Source: DATLWN01 sp963764315
GTDB lineage: Bacteria; Pseudomonadota; Zetaproteobacteria; Mariprofundales; Mariprofundaceae
Assembly: GCA_963764315.1 (NCBI GenBank)
Contig: CAVXSB010000002.1
Span: 248,001-312,000 of the forward strand
Length of the DNA stretch: 64,000 nt
Direction: 5' to 3'
The position numbers were made by a program, and so were the translations under genes. Shown piece after piece: positions 60,391 through 64,000 of this stretch. The notes under the pieces are model-generated. The model made no database searches. It was not told where the DNA came from and was given only the letters and a program-made list of their open reading frames with translations. The first letter of the stretch is position 1. Each line of letters starts with the position of its first letter.

Positions 60391-62085
60391 ATGACGCCAC
60401 CACTTTCCGTCATCTTCTGCTGGCATATGCATCAGCCGTTCTACCGGGAGGCCGATAGCGGCCAGTACCACCTGCCCTGGGTCTATCTGCACGCCACCAA
60501 GGACTACACGGACATGGCGGCCATCCTGCACCAGGTGCCCAAGGCACGCGCCGTGGTCAATTTCGTACCCTCGCTGACGGCGCAGATCGAGGATTATGCC
60601 CAGCGCATCCGCGACTGGCTGGACGGTACGGAAGGCGATCTGCCGGACCCGTTGTTGGCCGCCCTGGTCGCCGACCATGCCGACGCCGATGCCGCCAAGC
60701 GCCAATGGATGCTGGACACCTGCTTTAGGCTGAACCACCAGCGCAACCTGTACCGCTATCCCGCGTACAGCCGACTGTGGAACCTGGCAGAGCAGACCCG
60801 GCACCAGAAGTCCATCGAATACCTTGGGACGAATTACTTTTCCGACCTCGTCACCTGGTACCATCTGGGCTGGCTCGGGGAAACGGTGCGCCACGATCAT
60901 TTCGTAGCCCGCCGCCTGATCGAGAAGGGATCGGGCTTCAATGCCCAGGACAGACGCGACCTGCTGACGCTGATCGCGGGGCTTCTGCACGATGTTGGCG
61001 GCAGCTACCGGACGCTGGCCGAGAAGGGCCAGATCGAGCTGTCCACCACACCATACGCGCATCCGATCCTGCCACTGATGATCGATTTCGAGACGGCCCA
61101 CGAAACCATCGCCGATGCCCTGATCCCGGACTCCCCCTACCCCGGCGGACTGGCCCGGGCCGAGGAACACATCACCCTGGCCAAGGCCTCGCATGTCCGG
61201 GTGTTCGGCCAGGAACCGGCGGGCTGCTGGCCCGCGGAGGGCGCCGTCTCCGATGCCGCCGTGTCGCTGCTGGGCAAGCATGGCTTCTCCTGGTGCGCCA
61301 CCGGCGAGGCCGTGCTGCACCATTCGCTGGGAAAGGACATCCGCCACGATGGCCTGGAACAGCTGTACCAGCCGTGGCTGGTCGACGGGCGCACGCACAC
61401 CATCGCCTGCTTCTTCCGGGATGACCGTCTGTCCGATCTGATCGGCTTCGAGTATTCACGCTGGGATACCCATGACGCCGTGGCCAATTTCATGCACGAG
61501 CTGGCACAGGTGCGCGAACACACCCGCGACATGAAGGCGCCGGTCGTGTCCATCATCATGGACGGAGAGAACGCCTGGGAGCACTACCACGAGAACGGCG
61601 TGCCCTTCCTCAAGCTGCTGTATGAAAGCATCGCCGAGCATCCCGAATACGAACTGACGACATTCAGCGACTACCTGGGCAAGTCTCCTGCCAGGAAGCG
61701 CCTGGCACACCTGGTGCCGGGTTCCTGGGTCTATGGCAATTTTTCCACCTGGATCGGCGACGCCGCCAAGACCCGGGGCTGGGAGCTGTTGATCGAGGCC
61801 AAGCAGGCCTTCGATGCACACTACCCTTCCCTGCCACCGGAGCGCAGGGAGGCGGCTGCCGAGCAACTGAGAATCTGTGAAGGCTCCGACTGGTGCTGGT
61901 GGTTCGGCGATTACAATCCAGGGCCGGTGGTGCGCGACTTCGACCGCCTGTACCGCCAACAACTGACGGCCTTGTATCATCTTCTCGGCGCCGAGGCTCC
62001 CGCCTCGCTGGATGCTCCGATCTCGCTCGGCGGCGGCGAGGCGGAGGGGGGCGGCACCATGCGTCGAGGCAGTGCCGACTCGTGA
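60391..62085 (+). CDS. Glycoside hydrolase family 57 protein (alpha-glucan active)
   Basis: GH57 enzyme (564 aa). The N-terminal motif VIFCWHMHQPFY (HxHQP) defines the family; GCWPAEGAVSDA carries the catalytic Glu region, FSWCATGEAVL and IIMDGENAWEHY the later conserved motifs. Family activities include alpha-amylase, amylopullulanase, 4-alpha-glucanotransferase and branching enzyme; which applies cannot be told here. ATG 60391 has TAAGGAAT upstream. Its TGA overlaps the malQ GTG start. Confidence 0.9.
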   Translation: MTPPLSVIFCWHMHQPFYREADSGQYHLPWVYLHATKDYTDMAAILHQVPKARAVVNFVPSLTAQIEDYAQRIRDWLDGTEGDLPDPLLAALVADHADADAAKRQWMLDTCFRLNHQRNLYRYPAYSRLWNLAEQTRHQKSIEYLGTNYFSDLVTWYHLGWLGETVRHDHFVARRLIEKGSGFNAQDRRDLLTLIAGLLHDVGGSYRTLAEKGQIELSTTPYAHPILPLMIDFETAHETIADALIPDSPYPGGLARAEEHITLAKASHVRVFGQEPAGCWPAEGAVSDAAVSLLGKHGFSWCATGEAVLHHSLGKDIRHDGLEQLYQPWLVDGRTHTIACFFRDDRLSDLIGFEYSRWDTHDAVANFMHELAQVREHTRDMKAPVVSIIMDGENAWEHYHENGVPFLKLLYESIAEHPEYELTTFSDYLGKSPARKRLAHLVPGSWVYGNFSTWIGDAAKTRGWELLIEAKQAFDAHYPSLPPERREAAAEQLRICEGSDWCWWFGDYNPGPVVRDFDRLYRQQLTALYHLLGAEAPASLDAPISLGGGEAEGGGTMRRGSADS

Positions 62086-63548
62086 GCGCCTGGCTCGACC
62101 GACGACGTGCCGCGGTGCTGCTGCACATCAGTTCGTTGCCCGGCCCCTTTGCCAGCGGCGTGCTCGGGCATGAGGCCCATGGCTTCATCGATGCGCTGTC
62201 CGCCGCCGGCTTTAGCGCCTGGCAGTTCCTGCCGGTCGGCCCGACCCACGGCCATGGCTCGCCCTACGAGAGCCTGTCCTCGTTCGCCGGCAGCCCGGAT
62301 TTCATCGACTTGCGCGAATGCGTCGAGCAAGGCTGGCTGGATCAGAGGAAACTGCACACCGCGGCCACGCATGCCACCCTGCGCGAAGAGGCGGCGGCCG
62401 GCTTCTGGCGCCAGTCCGGGCAAGACCCCAATCTGACTGCCGACATCGAGGCATTCAGACAGGCCCATGCCTGGTGGCTGGACGACTTCTCACTGTTCTC
62501 CGCCATCAAGCGCGTACTGCACGACCAGCCCTGGTGGAGCTGGCCGGTGGCGCTGCGCGACCGCCAGCCGCAGGCGCTGGAACAGGTACGGCAGGATCAT
62601 GCGCAGCTGATCCGGCAGTGCGTCTTCGAGCAATTCATGTTCGACCGGCAATGGCAACGCCTGCAGGCCCATGCCGAGGACCGGGGCGTGCTGTTGTTCG
62701 GCGATTTGCCGATCTATGTCGCCCATGATTCGGCCGATGTTTGGGCTCGCCGCGATCTATTTACCGTCAATGAGCACGGCCTGTGCGACGAGGTGGCCGG
62801 CGTGCCGCCCGATTACTTTTCGGATACCGGACAACGCTGGGGCAACCCGCTTTACCGTTGGGACAGGATGGAGGCGGAGAGCTTCGCCTGGTGGGTGCAG
62901 CGGGTGCGCTGGCAGCTCGCCCGCATGCATTTGCTGCGCATCGACCATTTCCGCGGGCTCGAGGCCTACTGGGCCATCCCGGGCGAGAGCCAGGACGGCA
63001 TTGTCGGCGAATGGCGCCAGGCGCCGGGGCAGGCGCTGCTGCAGACGTTGCAGGACAGCCTGGGCCGCCTGCCGGTGGTGGCCGAGGATCTGGGCATCAT
63101 CACCCCCGAGGTGACGGCGCTCAGAGAGCACTTCGCCCTGCCCGGCATGAAGATCCTGCAGTTCGCTTTCAGCGGCGATGCCGACAACCCCTACCTGCCG
63201 GCCCACCATGTGCCGGACAGCGTCGTCTACACCGGCACCCACGACAACGACACCACGCAGGGTTGGTTCGCATCCCTCCCCGAGGAGTCCCGTCAATACG
63301 TGCTGCAGGTACTCGGTGCCGAGGCCAGTGCCATGCCCTGGGCACTGATCGAAGCGGCCATCGCCTCGCCGGCCATGCTCACCGTCATCCCGATGCAGGA
63401 TTTGTTGGCGCTGGGCACCGAGGCGCGCATGAACACGCCCGGCACCGTGGAAGACAACTGGGTCTGGCGCATGCGCGCCACGCCGGATGCCCTGCAACAG
63501 GCATGGCGGCATGCAGCAGAGCTGAACCAGCGTTACGAACGCAGCTGA
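62082..63548 (+). CDS. malQ: 4-alpha-glucanotransferase MalQ
   Basis: Amylomaltase, GH77 (488 aa). Start GTG 62082 overlaps the GH57 stop as GTGA. Motifs: RAAVLLHISSLPGPFASGVLG, GPTHGHGSPYESLSSFAGSP, LFGDLPIYVAHDSADVWA, RIDHFRGLEAYWAIPG (nucleophile Asp region), VVAEDLGIITPEV (Glu), and VYTGTHDNDTTQGW (Asp). Typical 500-residue amylomaltase. Rearranges maltodextrins for the glycogen cycle with GlgB and GH57. Convergent with sixA. Confidence 0.95.
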   Translation: MSAWLDRRRAAVLLHISSLPGPFASGVLGHEAHGFIDALSAAGFSAWQFLPVGPTHGHGSPYESLSSFAGSPDFIDLRECVEQGWLDQRKLHTAATHATLREEAAAGFWRQSGQDPNLTADIEAFRQAHAWWLDDFSLFSAIKRVLHDQPWWSWPVALRDRQPQALEQVRQDHAQLIRQCVFEQFMFDRQWQRLQAHAEDRGVLLFGDLPIYVAHDSADVWARRDLFTVNEHGLCDEVAGVPPDYFSDTGQRWGNPLYRWDRMEAESFAWWVQRVRWQLARMHLLRIDHFRGLEAYWAIPGESQDGIVGEWRQAPGQALLQTLQDSLGRLPVVAEDLGIITPEVTALREHFALPGMKILQFAFSGDADNPYLPAHHVPDSVVYTGTHDNDTTQGWFASLPEESRQYVLQVLGAEASAMPWALIEAAIASPAMLTVIPMQDLLALGTEARMNTPGTVEDNWVWRMRATPDALQQAWRHAAELNQRYERS

Positions 63549-63549
63549 A

Positions 63550-64000
63550 TCAGTCCGGGCTGGAGAACAGCCCCGGATGCAGCTGCCACAGCACCGTCCA
63601 GGCACTCCCATGCCGCTCCAGACAGGCCATGGAAGCTGCGGGCATGAGAAGCGGTTGCCGTTCGACATCATCGCAGATCAGCAGCCCGGCCAGCCTTTCC
63701 AGGTGCGGCAGATGCCCGACTAGGGCCATATCCGCATCCAGCGCCGCCAGCCCCTCCGCCCAAACGAGGGGATCGGCCCCCGGTTCGAGATCGGGCATCT
63801 TGCGAACGTCACCGACCTGCCAGGCCTCGCCGACCATGGCGGCGGTCTCGGCCGCCCGAAGCTTGCCGCTGTGGGCGATAAGCTGCGGCCTGGGGCGCTC
63901 GAACAGGCTCAGAAAACCGGCAACGCGGGTGACATCCTCCCTACCCTGCCGGCTCAGGGGCCGAATCGGATCGGTGGCCACATCCTCGACCTCGCCGTGA
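63550..64000 (-). CDS. sixA: Phosphohistidine phosphatase SixA (cut by window edge)
   Basis: Histidine phosphatase acting on phospho-His of HPt domains. About 150 residues visible, entering at the window edge with HGEVEDVATDPIRPLSRQGRED. The HGE is the rest of the RHG phosphate-binding motif that opens the family, so only the first few residues are missing. Later MALVGHLPHLERLAGLLI holds the second catalytic His. A GTG that lies inside this frame at 63981 is not the start. Ends 2 bases after the malQ stop, convergent. Confidence 0.9.
   Translation of the reverse strand, partial: HGEVEDVATDPIRPLSRQGREDVTRVAGFLSLFERPRPQLIAHSGKLRAAETAAMVGEAWQVGDVRKMPDLEPGADPLVWAEGLAALDADMALVGHLPHLERLAGLLICDDVERQPLLMPAASMACLERHGSAWTVLWQLHPGLFSSPD

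Overview
The window is a GC-rich bacterial chromosome segment. The gene repertoire (thiC/thiD/thiE, dapE-queF-dapF, ygfZ, rnd, hslR, sixA, hisZ next to purA, GacA-type regulator) points to a gammaproteobacterium. A lithoautotrophic or halophilic Ectothiorhodospiraceae-like lineage is possible, but nothing in the window proves it. No rRNA, intact tRNA, CRISPR array or complete insertion sequence was found.

Layout. 1-3.6 kb (minus): tripartite efflux/secretion operon, TolC-like, MacA-like, then separate MacB-type ATPase and permease (cut by the left edge). 3.7-10.3 kb: mazG, a cyclic-nucleotide-binding protein, a tightly overlapping queG-gph-thiE-thiD operon (minus), marC and an APC permease. 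10.3-14.4 kb (minus): thiC, sensor kinase, CBS protein, tsaE in one run. 14.5-20.9 kb: ygfZ and a DUF4936 gene, a 952-residue CBS/PAS hybrid kinase (minus), then dapE-queF-dapF with 4-base overlaps.

20.9-28.3 kb is an AT-richer accessory region. It holds an RRM protein with a clear terminator, a DUF1971 protein, an HPP membrane protein, a structured intergenic segment, and an EmrAB-TolC-like efflux operon (MFS, outer-membrane lipoprotein, HlyD) whose genes overlap end to end and are preceded by two tiny overlapping ORFs. It ends in an intrinsic terminator, followed by an orphan MbcA/ParS/Xre-type antitoxin remnant.

28.3-44.8 kb returns to housekeeping genes: a Ser/Thr kinase-rlmD-peptide-binding lipoprotein operon, a MidA-like methyltransferase, a thioredoxin with an unusual CVPC site, trmL, and pgsA with a cluster of DnaA-box-like sites upstream and a roughly 266-bp TA-flanked MITE inserted at its stop codon. 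Next come Fe-ADH and MFS genes, then serC / serA-hisZ-purA and hslR. 44.9-47.5 kb is a second small accessory patch (vapBC and two orphan genes).

47.5-54 kb: rnd and a co-translated unknown, a dispersed-repeat-like spacer, xth, and the conserved ATP-grasp / alpha-E / transglutaminase triad. 54.1-55.1 kb holds a Fur-box promoter driving a GacA-like regulator that lacks the phosphoacceptor Asp, beside a broken receiver-domain fragment. 55.1-63.5 kb is a glycogen/alpha-glucan cluster: pgm-glgB on minus, divergent from glgC-GH57-malQ on plus. These make ADP-glucose, branch the polymer and remodel maltodextrins; no glgA or glgP lies in the window. sixA is cut by the right edge.
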